From: Bradyrhizobium sp. AUGA SZCCT0158 | GTDB taxonomy: Bacteria; Pseudomonadota; Alphaproteobacteria; Rhizobiales; Xanthobacteraceae | Reading direction: 5' to 3' | Length of the DNA: 64,000 nt | Assembly: GCF_018130065.1 (NCBI RefSeq) | Contig: NZ_JAFCME010000020.1 | Span: 50,810 to 114,809 of the forward strand | In this document: positions 18,635 to 27,961 of the stretch, piece after piece | Layout of the letters: each line of letters begins with the position of its first letter | How positions within the stretch are numbered: the first letter of the stretch is position 1 | Notes under the pieces: generated by a model | Seen by the model: the letters and a program-made list of their open reading frames with translations, nothing else | Database searches by the model: none | Told to the model about the DNA's origin: nothing | Made by a program: the position numbers and the translations under genes

Positions 18635-19618
18635 ATGAAACGACGCGAGTTCATCTCGCTTCTGAGCGGCGCGGCGGCTGGTTGGCCGCTAGCGGCGCGC
18701 GGGCAACAGTCGGGGAGGGTGTGGCGGATCGGGTATCTGGGATTTGGCCCGGCGTCTAATTGGACGAGGGAAGTTGAGGCTCTGCGGAGCGGCTTGCGCG
18801 ATCTCGGTTACGTTGAGGGCAAGAATATTCTCATTGAGTTCCGGTGGGCGGAGCGGGCTGATCAAATGCATGATCTCGCCGCCCAACTCGCCAGCATGAA
18901 AGTTGATGTTATTTTCGCCCCCGCCTCAACCCATGTTGAATCTGCCCGAAAGGTGACCAAAACGATCCCGATTGTCTTCGCAACACATGCAGATCCGGTC
19001 GGGCTTGGGGATGTGGCGAGCCTCTCGCGGCCGGGCGGCAATATCACCGGACTGTCGATGCTTCTCACTGAACTCTCCGTCAAAGAGCTGGAGATTTTGA
19101 GAGAAGCCCTGCCGCACGCAAGGAGACTTGGTGTTCTCTGGAATCCCACGACCCCCTCTCATCCAACCGCTATCAAGGCGATTAAAGCTGCGAGCGAAAA
19201 ACTCGGCGTCGAACTAGTCATAACTCCCGCTGGAACTGTCACGGAAATCGAGAAAGCATTCTCGTCAATGACACGAGAAAGCGTCCGTGGTGTTCTCGTC
19301 TTGGGTTCCCCGATCTTCAACGCACTGGGACCACTCTTGGCCGAATTGCAATTGAAGTATCGGCTGCCCGCGATATTTGCGTACAGACCAAACGTGGACG
19401 CGGGTGGTCTTATGAGTTATGGCGCGGATTTCAGCGACCTCTATCGACGCGCGGCAAGCTACATTGACAAGATTCTCAAAGACGCGAAACCGGCAGACCT
19501 TCCAGTGGAGCAAGCGTCAAAATACGTACTAGTCATCAACCTTAAGACTGCGAAAGCACTTGGCCTGATCATTCCGCCGACCTTGCTCGCCCGCGCCGAC
19601 GAGGTGATCGAGGATTAA
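18635..19618 (+). CDS. ABC transporter substrate-binding protein (TrpX/COG2984 type)
   Basis: 327 residues. The N-terminus MKRREFISLLSGAAAGWPLAARGQ has a twin-arginine-like export signal. The mature part begins with VWRIGYLGFGPASN and contains GLRDLGYVEGKNILIEFRWAE and SRPGGNITGLS, hallmarks of the periplasmic sugar/amino-acid-like binding proteins abundant in Bradyrhizobium. No permease or ATPase gene is adjacent, so it is an orphan. Base composition is lower in GC than its neighbours, consistent with transfer. The ATG at 18635 begins the signal peptide. Confidence 0.88.
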   Translation: MKRREFISLLSGAAAGWPLAARGQQSGRVWRIGYLGFGPASNWTREVEALRSGLRDLGYVEGKNILIEFRWAERADQMHDLAAQLASMKVDVIFAPASTHVESARKVTKTIPIVFATHADPVGLGDVASLSRPGGNITGLSMLLTELSVKELEILREALPHARRLGVLWNPTTPSHPTAIKAIKAASEKLGVELVITPAGTVTEIEKAFSSMTRESVRGVLVLGSPIFNALGPLLAELQLKYRLPAIFAYRPNVDAGGLMSYGADFSDLYRRAASYIDKILKDAKPADLPVEQASKYVLVINLKTAKALGLIIPPTLLARADEVIED

Positions 19619-19939
19619 GGGCGGGGACGGCCCTGTCGACGAAGCGCTGCGGTTGCGAGCATGCCCGCCTTTGACCAGCGGCGGACCTGGGGCCGATCAG
19701 CGCGTGAGCGCCCCTGAATTTGCGTGAGCCACACGTCTGACGCCGGAAACAGTCGTCGCGTCGAACCGATAGCGCGCTTCAATCAACGTGTGAAGAGTTG
19801 CTCATCATCATGGGTTAATGGCGGTTTCAGAACGGAAGCGACCGCAGCGGCGACTTGTGCCCTTGCCTGATGCCGACAAGCGGTATGTTGGTCTGGCGGC
19901 ACGTGGGCCTGCCGCCAAGCGGCCAGCGGTCGTTCATTT
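19619..19939. other. Gene-free stretch
   Basis: 321 bases between the binding protein and the cyclase pseudogene. No reading frame with gene character, no strong hairpin and no repeat shared with the rest of the window was seen. Confidence 0.5.
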
Positions 19940-21436
19940 CTACACCGGAGAGATTTCAATCCGATAAATTTCCATCTTCTGGCCGATGCCCTTCAAGTTC
20001 TCGTAGTCGCGCGACGCCGGTCGGCCTTTGACGACGTCACTGACTCCGGGCGCCTCCATCACCGATTCCGTCAGGCAAATTTCGTTGACGCGGGCGAGAC
20101 CTTGCACGCGGGCGGCGATGTTCACGTCCTGCCCGAAGTAGTCCATCCGGTCGTTGAGCCTTACGGCGATGGCTCTGCCTCTGTGTACACCGACCTTGAG
20201 GCCGAGTGGTCGTGAAGCGGTTTGGTTGAACCGTAGCAGTTCTTCGATCATCTCGATGGAGGCAGAACGGCGTCCTGCGGACACTCGAAGCCAGCCATGA
20301 CTGCATCGCCGATCGTCTTGACCATGGTGCCAGATCGCTCCCGAATGATCTTGTTCAGGATGTCGAAGTGCTGACGCACCAGAAATAGGCATTCACGTCG
20401 CCAACGCTTTCATACAACGGGGTGGAATCCTTTAGATCGGTGAACAGATAGGTGATGTCGGAGACTGCCAGGCTCTCCCGCTCATCCACCAACTGTGTCT
20501 TGTAGAGTTCGCCGAAGCACGGGGTGAGCAGCAGCCGCTTGCCGGAAAGAAACGGCTCATACTCGACCAGATGGGGCTCGAACTGGTAAGGGTATTGGAG
20601 GAACCAGAAGCGTCCGCGATCGCTGGTGCGGTTCTCGATCTGAATGGTGTGCTTGCCGGGGCTAAGATCGACCGTCTGTCGAAACGCAAAGCGCCCGTCG
20701 CCAAGATCCATTTCTCTCGGTCCAGTCGGCCGATCGGGAACTATGAATCGACCCGATTCGAGCCGGACCAGCGTTCCCTGGGGTTCCGCCGGCTCACCGT
20801 TCGCAAAGAAAACCAGAAGCAGCTTGTGGCTGAGATCGAGCACCTCGAAACGGCCGGCGGTTACGTCAATTCGAACCTGCTCTGCTGATTGGCCTCGATA
20901 TCGGCAAATCCCCGTGACAGTGCTGCGACGAGTTGCTCGTGCGTCATTCCGTGCGGAGGCTTGAAGTCCTTGGAAAAGTTATAACGCAGGTAGTAGTCCT
21001 CCACGGACAGCATCTCAGGATGACGAAATACGATATCGCGGACGGCATTCGAGATCGTAAAGGTGACCTGGATGTAGTCGTCGAGCGCCACATCGTTGAG
21101 CGCATTGCAGAACTCGCACTGGAAACGTGGGTGGACCTGGTCTAGCTCCCGAAAACTGCCTGCAACCTGCGGGCAATAGGCGCAGGTGAGCAGCCACTGC
21201 ATCTCGAACAGGCCGACTTTTGCGGCGTGCACAAACAGCTGGATTCCTTCGGACTCACTTAGGCCGTTTGCTGTCGCGTATTTGATAGGATTGACGCGAA
21301 AGAGATCATAGTCGCCGGCGGTGCGCACAAATCGCTCAAGGTCCGAAAGGATATGCGGCGTCCAGCTCGCTATTGAGTCCAGCTCCGTGAGGCGCTGCTT
21401 CAGAAGGCTGTCATTGACCAGCGATAGCTCGTTCAT
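19940..21436 (-). pseudogene. Adenylate/guanylate cyclase with DUF5939-like N-terminus, frameshifted
   Basis: Three successive frames together spell one protein of about 500 residues. The N-terminal part (MNELSLVNDSLLKQRL, with zinc-ribbon-like CAYC and CEFC pairs) runs from 21436 to about 20870. A one-base loss shifts the frame into VTAGRFEVLDLSHKLLLVFFANG. The class III cyclase domain begins at SDITYLFTDLKDSTPLYESVGD. A second loss near 20388 and a third near 20265 interrupt it before ASIEMIEELLRFNQTA and the end DYENLKGIGQKMEIYRIE. The first metal-binding Asp (FTD) is present, but the domain cannot be read through. Three single-base losses make real decay more likely than error. Confidence 0.8.
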
Positions 21437-21569
21437 CTTGCCACCTCATGGCGAAGGGAAGCGATTACATGCGCTAATGAACCAACTTGGACACGGCAGT
21501 CGCCCGCGTCGACGAGGTCCGGCAGAGACCACACGAAAATCGCGTTGTCGGGTTATCGGATAAACCCAG

Positions 21570-22211
21570 TCAGCGCTGCTTCGGTGCTCGAAGCGCATAT
21601 AGCCTTTGATAGATCATCGGCTCCGGTATCCAATCGAGCACGATGTGTCCAAGTGGCAGCTTGATCAGGCTGGCGATAATTCGAGATGAAGGCGGATGCC
21701 AGTAAACGGACAGGTTATGAAATTTAAGGGGAGCGAACCCCAGACTAGTGAACTCGTACATCAATCGCTTATGACTGAAGTGTCTTCGGTAGTCGACGAT
21801 TGGACCCGAAAGCAAAAGTATCTTGCCGGAGTGTTCTTTGGCGACCTTCTCCCAAAACGCTTCTCGCTCGGGCAGGGACAGATAGTAGACGCATTCGAGG
21901 GCTGCGATCACGTCGTACCCCTCGAATGAGGCTTGCAAAAAATCGGCGCTTTCAAATCTGGCGTTTGGCAGGTTCAGCGATTTGGCCCGAGCAATTGCTA
22001 CGTCGCTGATGTCGATGCCAACCACCGAGCGTGCCTTGTCAAAGACAGCTTGCGTCAAGTGGCCTTCGCCGCATCCGAGTTCAAGAACGGATTTGTCCCG
22101 GATGAATGGCTTCAGGCATCGGCGCAACACCTTGTCCCTGAATTGGGCGTGGGAAATATGCCAGGGGTCAGGGGTGGCGTAATAGAGATTGAAATCTGCA
22201 GCCGTTCGCAT
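21570..22211 (-). CDS. SAM-dependent methyltransferase, NodS-like
   Basis: 213 residues from an ATG at 22211 with a weak GGAAA site; a TTG ten codons earlier is less likely. Motif I is VLELGCGEGHLTQ, followed by VVGIDISDVAIARAK (motif II) and FEGYDVIAALECVYYL (post-motif). The YYATPDPWHISHAQFRDKVL opening is like the NodS family of nodulation N-methyltransferases, but homologues without nod genes are common in sugar and lipid modification. No nod genes are nearby. Lower GC than its neighbours and placement in an accessory stretch suggest acquisition. Confidence 0.75.
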   Translation of the reverse strand: MRTAADFNLYYATPDPWHISHAQFRDKVLRRCLKPFIRDKSVLELGCGEGHLTQAVFDKARSVVGIDISDVAIARAKSLNLPNARFESADFLQASFEGYDVIAALECVYYLSLPEREAFWEKVAKEHSGKILLLSGPIVDYRRHFSHKRLMYEFTSLGFAPLKFHNLSVYWHPPSSRIIASLIKLPLGHIVLDWIPEPMIYQRLYALRAPKQR

Positions 22212-22322
22212 GGCTGATTTCCGTTTTTGAAAGACAAGCAATCTTCCCAGTCGCCAAGAACCAATGTCCGTGGCGCGTTAGCGAGATCCCGGCGCTTCAA
22301 GCCTTGCCTTTGGCGGCAACGC

Positions 22323-22679
22323 CTATTGCATGCTCACCCTTTCGCGCCATCGCGCTTCGAAAGTATCAAACTCCTTCAGTGCCCAGGCTTGCGAGTCCAA
22401 TGGATTGCCAGGCTTCGCTGTAACCGCGCTTGTAACTGCTGCGGCGGAAACGGGTTGCGGGGATGCTTCCTTTGGCCATTCCAGCAACGATTTCGACAGC
22501 ATGGGCTTGCCTTCGTACCAGCACTTTCGTCCATCGATCAGACGATAGGACCACCAACGCCCGTGCGTATTCGACGGCATCGCGGCGCTGCATTGTTGTT
22601 TGGCCTGCGCGTTTGGCATCCCAACTGGCAAGAGCGTAGCAATCCAAACCGCCAGCGCGATTGGTGAGAGTTTCCTCAT
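22323..22679 (-). CDS. Exported small protein, hypothetical
   Basis: 118 residues. The signal peptide is MRKLSPIALAVWIATLLPVG...AQA. The mature part has HGRWWSYRLIDGRKCWYEG with two cysteines, then an Ala/Val-rich linker and a charged C-terminus. The RWWSYRLIDGRKCWYEG motif recurs in many small rhizobial periplasmic proteins of unknown role. Its ATG overlaps the stop of the upstream small gene (ATGA), so they form an operon. Confidence 0.75.
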   Translation of the reverse strand: MRKLSPIALAVWIATLLPVGMPNAQAKQQCSAAMPSNTHGRWWSYRLIDGRKCWYEGKPMLSKSLLEWPKEASPQPVSAAAVTSAVTAKPGNPLDSQAWALKEFDTFEARWRERVSMQ

Positions 22680-22852
22680 TTGCGCACTTGTTGCTGCAAG
22701 CGGCTTACAGCGACTACCAAGTCGGGGCGGCCGAGAACTTCCACCAAGCTGTCGAGGATAGTTTCATTGTTCTGCGGCCGGGGCCGAAGGTATTCTTCCA
22801 GTATGCGTTGCGCTTCGCTAATCGCCTGAACAGTCAATTGTTGATCGGTCAT
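22676..22852 (-). CDS. Small hypothetical protein coupled to the next gene
   Basis: 58 residues (MTDQQLTVQAISEAQRILEE...), mostly helical and charged, with no signal peptide. The ATG at 22852 is preceded by AAGAAG. The stop overlaps the ATG of the exported protein gene by the ATGA arrangement, which supports it as a real gene despite its size. Function unknown. Confidence 0.6.
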   Translation of the reverse strand: MTDQQLTVQAISEAQRILEEYLRPRPQNNETILDSLVEVLGRPDLVVAVSRLQQQVRK

Positions 22853-23009
22853 GTCTTCTTACCCATCAAACAGAACGCGCCCCATAAAAGCGGAGCGAAA
22901 AATCAAGACGCTTTTGGGAAATATCCCCGCTATTTTGCCTTATTTGATCAATTTTTGTTTCAATGTGGAACCTCAGCGCGCGATCGCGCCAGCCTCGACC
23001 GGCGGATGA

Positions 23010-23729
23010 TTACGTGAAGGCGACCGCACTGAAATCGATTGAGACCAGCAGCATGTCAGTGACGGGTCTGCGATCGGGACCGCGTGCGTAGGCGCGCCGC
23101 ATGCTCGGAAGGCGAATACCGTCCGCTTCGATATGCGCAGACGTGAGCTGTGCGGCCGGAAAGCCGCCCGCGATGTTCACGCTGTAATCATGACGGCGCA
23201 GCATCATGTCCTCGCCGAAGAAGAAGTCCTGCACCATGCAGTGGGTTTCCATCCAGCCGGGGAAGCGGGCGCGCAGCACGCGCCAGGTCTCGGGCCCCTC
23301 GCGCCAGGCCTCGGTCTCCTCGACACGGACCCCGTCCATCACCAGCAGGAATGGCGTCGTCAGATATGTCCATACTGCTTCGCCGTTGAAGTAGGCACGG
23401 TGCAGCGGATCCCAGGGTGTGTGCATCTGGTGGCCCGCGAACGAATCCCGAGGCGCGTATCGCTCGGCGACCAGCGTACCGTCGAGCTTCTCGATGGCGA
23501 TCCGATCCGGCGTGAACATCGTCCGCTGATCGGGAGCCCCGAACGGCGTGACGGACGAGCGCTCCTCATGCAGCCACACGGTCATGCGCCGCGGATTGCT
23601 ATCCTGCAACAGGCCTTTGAGGGGAAAGAGGCCGCCGCCTGTGACCATGGTGGCCTCGACCTTATTGTATCTTTGCCAGCGCTCCAGACCGCCGTGCGCA
23701 TCGAGAACTCTCGCAAGCAGCTCGTTCAT
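23010..23729 (-). CDS. Conserved hypothetical protein, LolA-like fold possible
   Basis: 239 residues from ATG 23729 (MNELLARVLDAHGGLERWQRY), with GGAG ten bases upstream; starts further up add an unlikely extension. The opening DAHGGLERW is typical of proteins with an outer-membrane-lipoprotein-sorting (LolA/LppX-like) beta fold, and the alternating strand pattern agrees. There is no signal peptide. Role unknown; it stands alone. Confidence 0.7.
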   Translation of the reverse strand: MNELLARVLDAHGGLERWQRYNKVEATMVTGGGLFPLKGLLQDSNPRRMTVWLHEERSSVTPFGAPDQRTMFTPDRIAIEKLDGTLVAERYAPRDSFAGHQMHTPWDPLHRAYFNGEAVWTYLTTPFLLVMDGVRVEETEAWREGPETWRVLRARFPGWMETHCMVQDFFFGEDMMLRRHDYSVNIAGGFPAAQLTSAHIEADGIRLPSMRRAYARGPDRRPVTDMLLVSIDFSAVAFT

Positions 23730-23975
23730 GGCTTTCGTCTCCAATCCCCGGGAGAAATCGGTCAGGATCAGGCCGAAGTTCAGTCCGGTTAGGCGGTCGG
23801 CGTTGGTAGCGCCGATAGTTGGTAGCGCCGGGATATGTGGGCGCGCCCGTGACGAGGGCGGCGCCCCCCGGGTAGCGGTGCTCGTGGACATACCCCTTTG
23901 TGCGGTTCTAAGTTACGCCGTCCGAATTTGCCGCGATATGACAGATTGAGAGCTATCCTTTCGAAAGTGTATTCG

Positions 23976-24932
23976 ATGGATCGCCTGGAAGCGATGTTGA
24001 CCTTTCTGGCCGTCCTGGCTCGAAAGCGACAGCCGCGCGCTGCGACAAAGGGAATCCTGATTGGTCTCTCTGCGCTGCTGCTTGCAGGGGCTCAATTCCC
24101 CAATGCACGCCTCATCGCACAGGAAGCCATCGGACCGCACCGTTCCGCTCCGCAGCCGACTGTGCTCTCCGCCGACGCAGAGAGAGCAATGGCGTCAACG
24201 CCGGGCTCTGAATTCAGAGAATGCGCGCGCGGATGCCCGGTGATGGTTGTGATCCCCGCGGGCAGGTTCATGATGGGCTCACCCGATCACGAACCAGACC
24301 GCAGGACCAGCGAAGGTCCGCAGCACGAAGTGATATTTCGCGTACCTTTCGCTGTTTCCAGATTCGAGGTGACGTTCGAGCAATGGGACGCTTGCGTGGC
24401 CGCCTCGGCGTGTGCGCGCGCAACCGATGCATGGGGTCGTGGCGCGATGCCGGTGGTCAATGTGAGCTGGGACGACGCCAGGCAGTATGTGAGCTGGCTT
24501 TCGCAATTGACCGGCAGAGAGTATCGACTGCCGACCGAGGCTGAATGGGAATACGCCGCGCGCGCCGGCACCAGCAGCCGCTACGCCTGGGGCGAAGAAC
24601 CCGGCGCGGAAAACGCCAACTGCGCCGGCTGCAGCGACAAGTGGAGCTTGCAGACCGCGCCCGTTGGATCGTTCAAGCCCAACGCCTTCGGCCTGAACGA
24701 CATGCACGGGAATGTATGGGAATGGACTGAAGACGTTTGGCACGACAGTTACAACGGCGCGCCTGCAGACGGCTCGGCATGGATCGAGGGCGATCGGGAT
24801 TATAGGACCATTCGCGGTGCGTCCTGGCACAACGAGACGGAACTAGCTCGGGCGGCGGTTCGCTTCGCACGTCACCGCAAGGTTCAGTTCGACACGCTTG
24901 GGTTCCGCGTGGCCAGGACAATGAGGCCGTGA
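23976..24932 (+). CDS. Formylglycine-generating-enzyme family protein
   Basis: 318 residues. A hydrophobic N-terminal segment (about residues 28-45) anchors or exports it. The FGE/SUMF1 domain follows (VIPAGRFMMGS, FEVTFEQWDACV, VNVSWDDARQYVSWLSQLTGREYRLPTEAEWEYAARAG, DMHGNVWEWTEDVW, LGFRVARTM). FGE proteins oxidise a sulfatase cysteine to formylglycine, but many bacterial members with this domain have other or unknown roles. The active-site cysteine pair of true FGEs is not evident in the last third, and no sulfatase gene is near. The ATG at 23976 is a provisional start. Confidence 0.82.
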   Translation: MDRLEAMLTFLAVLARKRQPRAATKGILIGLSALLLAGAQFPNARLIAQEAIGPHRSAPQPTVLSADAERAMASTPGSEFRECARGCPVMVVIPAGRFMMGSPDHEPDRRTSEGPQHEVIFRVPFAVSRFEVTFEQWDACVAASACARATDAWGRGAMPVVNVSWDDARQYVSWLSQLTGREYRLPTEAEWEYAARAGTSSRYAWGEEPGAENANCAGCSDKWSLQTAPVGSFKPNAFGLNDMHGNVWEWTEDVWHDSYNGAPADGSAWIEGDRDYRTIRGASWHNETELARAAVRFARHRKVQFDTLGFRVARTMRP

Positions 24933-25175
24933 GCCGCTGGTGGCGCCGGGGCTAAAGCGAGTCTTCATTGAGCAGGCGAGCCTCGATCATCCGATCCCGT
25001 TGTCCGCGGCATCGATGGCCGGCACGCCGAAGAACGCGGCACGCCCCGCGAGGATTTGATGCAGGGGAACGCGGCGACATTCGAGAGCCTGGTTCCATGC
25101 AATCAAACTTTTGCCAAACGTCGCCGCTACCTCGACCGCCGGCTGGCGGTCGCGATAAAATTGTGGAACTCAATC

Positions 25176-25382
25176 ATGTCGGCATACCCGAGCGTCACGA
25201 TCGATAGAGAGCCGCGTCGTCCAGGCGTCGAGGAAAGTCGTGTAGAGACGGCGGGCCGATCCGATCTCGACAGCGTCTTCGTCGCCGCACTTTACGCTGT
25301 GCTGGTCGTTCCTGTGATGACGGGGTGGTTGTACGTGCTCGGCTTGTCGTTCTGGAAGGTCATGATCTGGATGATTGCTTGA
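25176..25382 (+). CDS. Small membrane protein, hypothetical
   Basis: 68 residues from ATG 25176 (MSAYPSVTIDREPRRPG). A polar N-terminus is followed by one long hydrophobic segment with a Pro kink (VFVAALYAVLVVPVMTGWLYVLGLSFW). Whether translation starts here or earlier is unclear, and the gene is only moderately supported. The 243 bases before it (24933-25175) hold nothing recognisable. Confidence 0.4.
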   Translation: MSAYPSVTIDREPRRPGVEESRVETAGRSDLDSVFVAALYAVLVVPVMTGWLYVLGLSFWKVMIWMIA

Positions 25383-25436
25383 TCATGCCCGATTGTCTGT
25401 CCGGCCCCCTCAGGCCCTGCGCGCGGAGCACATGAG

Positions 25437-25679
25437 ATGCTGGACGTCCTTGTTATTTTGGTTTTGCTCGGAGCGGCCTACGCTGCTGGATATTATACGC
25501 GTGACCGTATGTCCCGAAAACGGCGTGAGAGCGCCCGCAGATGGAAGAACTACGTAGAGGCGGGGCGGCCGCAGCCCGCGAATACCAACCAGGCTCCCGC
25601 CAAACAGGCGCATGGCGATCTCGCTCAAATGCTGAGCCGCTGGGATGACAGGGCCCGAGCGCGTCGATTGCAGCACTGA
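25437..25679 (+). CDS. Small single-pass membrane protein
   Basis: 80 residues. An N-terminal transmembrane segment (LDVLVILVLLGAAYAAGYY) is followed by a very basic region (RDRMSRKRRESARRWK) and a polar tail ending in a charged helix. GGAG lies upstream of the ATG. Function unknown. Confidence 0.6.
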   Translation: MLDVLVILVLLGAAYAAGYYTRDRMSRKRRESARRWKNYVEAGRPQPANTNQAPAKQAHGDLAQMLSRWDDRARARRLQH

Positions 25680-25790
25680 TCCTTCCCTAAAATGGATGCT
25701 GATTGCTTCCTGAAACGCCGAAGTCCTCGGGGGGCATCCCGAGGACTTCAAATCAGAGCAATCTGACGGCTAATTGGAAAGGTTGGCGTC

Positions 25791-26048
25791 TTATGGGGTG
25801 CGGTCGGCGGTAACCAAGCGCGCTTCCCGGATAAACGACTTGGAGCCGGCGGCGCGGAGGCAGGAAGCCTCGAAATTCGGCCAAGCCTGCTGCGAGCAAT
25901 CCTTGCCGACGGTACGGATGTCGAGGCGGTCACCCTTGGCAAGCGCCTGCGGCACGCTGGCTTCGACCGAGGGGGCAAAGCCGGGCAAAATGGTCAGTGC
26001 GGTGGCGATCAGCGCGGCAAAGGCGATTGCGGAAAGTGCCTTGATCAT
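25791..26048 (-). CDS. Small exported protein, hypothetical
   Basis: 85 residues. The signal peptide is MIKALSAIAFAALIATALTILP with cleavage near VEA. The mature part of about 55 residues has two cysteines (DCSQQAWPNFEASC) likely to form a disulfide. The ribosome-binding site GGGGA precedes the ATG at 26048. This resembles a conserved family of small periplasmic proteins in Bradyrhizobium with unknown role. Confidence 0.75.
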   Translation of the reverse strand: MIKALSAIAFAALIATALTILPGFAPSVEASVPQALAKGDRLDIRTVGKDCSQQAWPNFEASCLRAAGSKSFIREARLVTADRTP

Positions 26049-26280
26049 GACGGTCCCCTGTCATGGGCCGTTCGGCCCGTCGTTTCGTTGGATGGATGTG
26101 TACCCAGGCGGCGTTTCCGGGTGTCTTCGCCAAGCCCGAAAATGGTTTCGTCCGGGCCGAGTTTTGTTTCGTCGCCCCGGAGAGGACGAAACATTGCCGG
26201 CTCGCCTAAGCAGACGCGCCGACCCCCACAGTGGTTCATTGGCCGATCCCAAATAAAAAGGCGGGTTTGCGGGGAACCGG

Positions 26281-26355
26281 AGCGTTTTCGAGCGGAGCCT
26301 GCCCCGGGCTTGATCCGGGGCGGGTACCGATTCGCGTGAAGAAAACGCGTCAAAA
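26281..26355 (-). repeat. Dispersed repeat, copy 2, with an internal insertion
   Basis: Same ends as the copies at 6605, 29622 and 46668 (AGCGTTTTCGAGCG and GAAGAAAACGCGTCAA on the plus strand). The middle carries an extra GCCCCGGGCTTGATCCGGGGC hairpin, so it is longer. It occupies much of the 358-bp gap before coaD; the rest of that gap (26049-26280) shows no gene. Confidence 0.75.
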
Positions 26356-26406
26356 CAAGAGAGTGGCCGGCTTGCCGGGCCGCCCGGGGCGGGTTAGGAG
26401 GGTTCT

Positions 26407-26904
26407 ATGCCCCGTATCGCGCTCTATCCCGGCTCTTTTGACCCCGTCACCAACGGCCATCTGGACGTGGTCCAGCACGCTGTGACCCTGTGCGACCGCC
26501 TGATCGTCGCCGTTGCCGTCCATCCCGGCAAAAAGTCGCTGTTTTCGACCGATGAACGCCTGGAGATGCTCAAGGAGGTATGCGCCCCCATCGCGAAGAG
26601 CGCCGGTTGCGCCTTCGAGGCCTCCACCTACGACAATCTGACGGTCACGGCGGCCCGCGCGGCCGGCGCCACCATCATGATCAGGGGCCTGCGCGACGGC
26701 ACCGATCTGGACTACGAGATGCAGCTTGCCGGCATGAACCAGACTATGGCGCCTGAGGTGCATACGGTGTTCGTCCCGGCGTCCCCCGCGGTCCGCCCGA
26801 TCACCGCCACACTGGTACGCCAAATCGCGGGCATGGGCGGCGACTTTTCCGCGTTCGTGCCGCCCTCGATCGCAGCCAAACTCAAGGCCAAATTCGCCAG
26901 CTAG
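26407..26904 (+). CDS. coaD: Pantetheine-phosphate adenylyltransferase
   Basis: 165 residues, full length. It joins ATP and 4'-phosphopantetheine to make dephospho-CoA, the fourth step of CoA synthesis. The nucleotidyltransferase motif is GSFDPVTNGHLDV (T/HxGH form). ALYPGSFDP opens the protein, and the RGLRDGTDLDYEMQLAGMN segment and the ITATLVRQIAGMGGD helix are typical. The ribosome-binding site is GGAGG. Confidence 0.97.
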   Translation: MPRIALYPGSFDPVTNGHLDVVQHAVTLCDRLIVAVAVHPGKKSLFSTDERLEMLKEVCAPIAKSAGCAFEASTYDNLTVTAARAAGATIMIRGLRDGTDLDYEMQLAGMNQTMAPEVHTVFVPASPAVRPITATLVRQIAGMGGDFSAFVPPSIAAKLKAKFAS

Positions 26905-26953
26905 CGCCTGTGCTGCGCTCGCAAAGCCTTACTCTCTCGATCCCGGAGTTTTC

Positions 26954-27517
26954 ATGATCCGCATTCTCGCTTTTGTCGCCGCGCTGATCTGCGCGGCTCC
27001 CGCGATCGCCCAGCCGCTGCCGGCCAATCTCGACAAGGCCAATGCGGTCGTGATCGACACGACGAAAGGTCGCATCGTGATCAAGCTGCGGGCCGACCTC
27101 GCGCCCCAGCATGCCGAGCGCATCAAGCAGCTGGCACGCGAGGGCTATTACAACAACGTGCCGTTCCACCGCGTCATGGACGGCTTCATGGCGCAGACCG
27201 GCGACGGCCAGAACTTCAACGGCACCGGCGGCTCGAAATATCCGAACCTGAAGCAGGAGTTCTCCAAGGTGCCGTTCACCCGCGGCATCGTCGGCATGGC
27301 GCGGCGCGGCGACAGCGTCGATACCGCGAACTCGCAATTCTTCATCATGTTCGCGGAAGGCTCGAGCCTGAACGGCCAGTACACCGTGATCGGCGAGGTC
27401 GTGTCCGGCATGGATGTGGTCGACAAGCTGAAAAAGGCGCCGCCGGGATCGTCCGGTGGACAGGTCACCGACCCTGACAAGATGGTGAAGGTGCAAGTCG
27501 CATCCGACATCAAGTGA
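26954..27517 (+). CDS. Periplasmic peptidyl-prolyl cis-trans isomerase (cyclophilin)
   Basis: 187 residues. The signal peptide is MIRILAFVAALICAAPAIAQP. The cyclophilin core is VIDTTKGRIVIKLRADLAPQHAERIKQL, then VPFHRVMDGFMAQTGDG (catalytic Arg), GIVGMARRGDSVDTANSQFFIMF and LNGQYTVIGEV. It speeds proline isomerisation in exported proteins. It is followed 3 bp later by an exported protein and then a cytosolic cyclophilin, a probable operon. Confidence 0.93.
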   Translation: MIRILAFVAALICAAPAIAQPLPANLDKANAVVIDTTKGRIVIKLRADLAPQHAERIKQLAREGYYNNVPFHRVMDGFMAQTGDGQNFNGTGGSKYPNLKQEFSKVPFTRGIVGMARRGDSVDTANSQFFIMFAEGSSLNGQYTVIGEVVSGMDVVDKLKKAPPGSSGGQVTDPDKMVKVQVASDIK

Positions 27518-27520
27518 GCC

Positions 27521-27961
27521 ATGAGAGCGTCACGCAGCAAACCGCTCCTCGGGTTTGCCGCGCTGCTGTTGTGCCTGGTATCGACGGCGCAGGCGCCGGC
27601 ACAACCGGTGCAACTCGACACGCTCAAGGACATCTTTGTGCGGCTGCATTCGTGCTGGAAGCCGCCGCCGCTGTCGCAAGCCAACCCGATCGACATCACC
27701 GTGGTCGTCAGCTTCAACCGTCAAGGCGCCATTCTCGGCCAGCCCAAGATTACCTATGAATCGGAACACGCCAGCGATAACGACCGGCTCAAATACCGCA
27801 TCGCGGTGATGGAAACATTGCAACGCTGTACGCCGTTGCCATTTACCGAGGGACTGGGCGGTGCCGTTGCCGGCCGGCCTTTAGCGGTCCCTTTTCGAAC
27901 CCGCAAACGTCCACCCAAACCTGATGAGAGAAGAGCATGGCAGCCACAGAAAATACTTTGA
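27521..27961 (+). CDS. Exported protein between two cyclophilins
   Basis: 146 residues with a signal peptide (residues 1-28, cleavage after APAQ). The mature domain (DIFVRLHSCWKPPPLSQANPIDITVVVSFNRQG) has a TonB-C/TolA-like strand-helix pattern with two cysteines, and a basic C-terminus. It overlaps the next gene by 25 bp in a different frame. Conserved position suggests cotranscription with the cyclophilins. Function unknown. Confidence 0.8.
   Translation: MRASRSKPLLGFAALLLCLVSTAQAPAQPVQLDTLKDIFVRLHSCWKPPPLSQANPIDITVVVSFNRQGAILGQPKITYESEHASDNDRLKYRIAVMETLQRCTPLPFTEGLGGAVAGRPLAVPFRTRKRPPKPDERRAWQPQKIL

Noticed and set aside
21570..22211. Assignment of the methyltransferase as nodulation gene nodS
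   Set aside because: Only family-level likeness; there is no nod box or other nod gene in the window.
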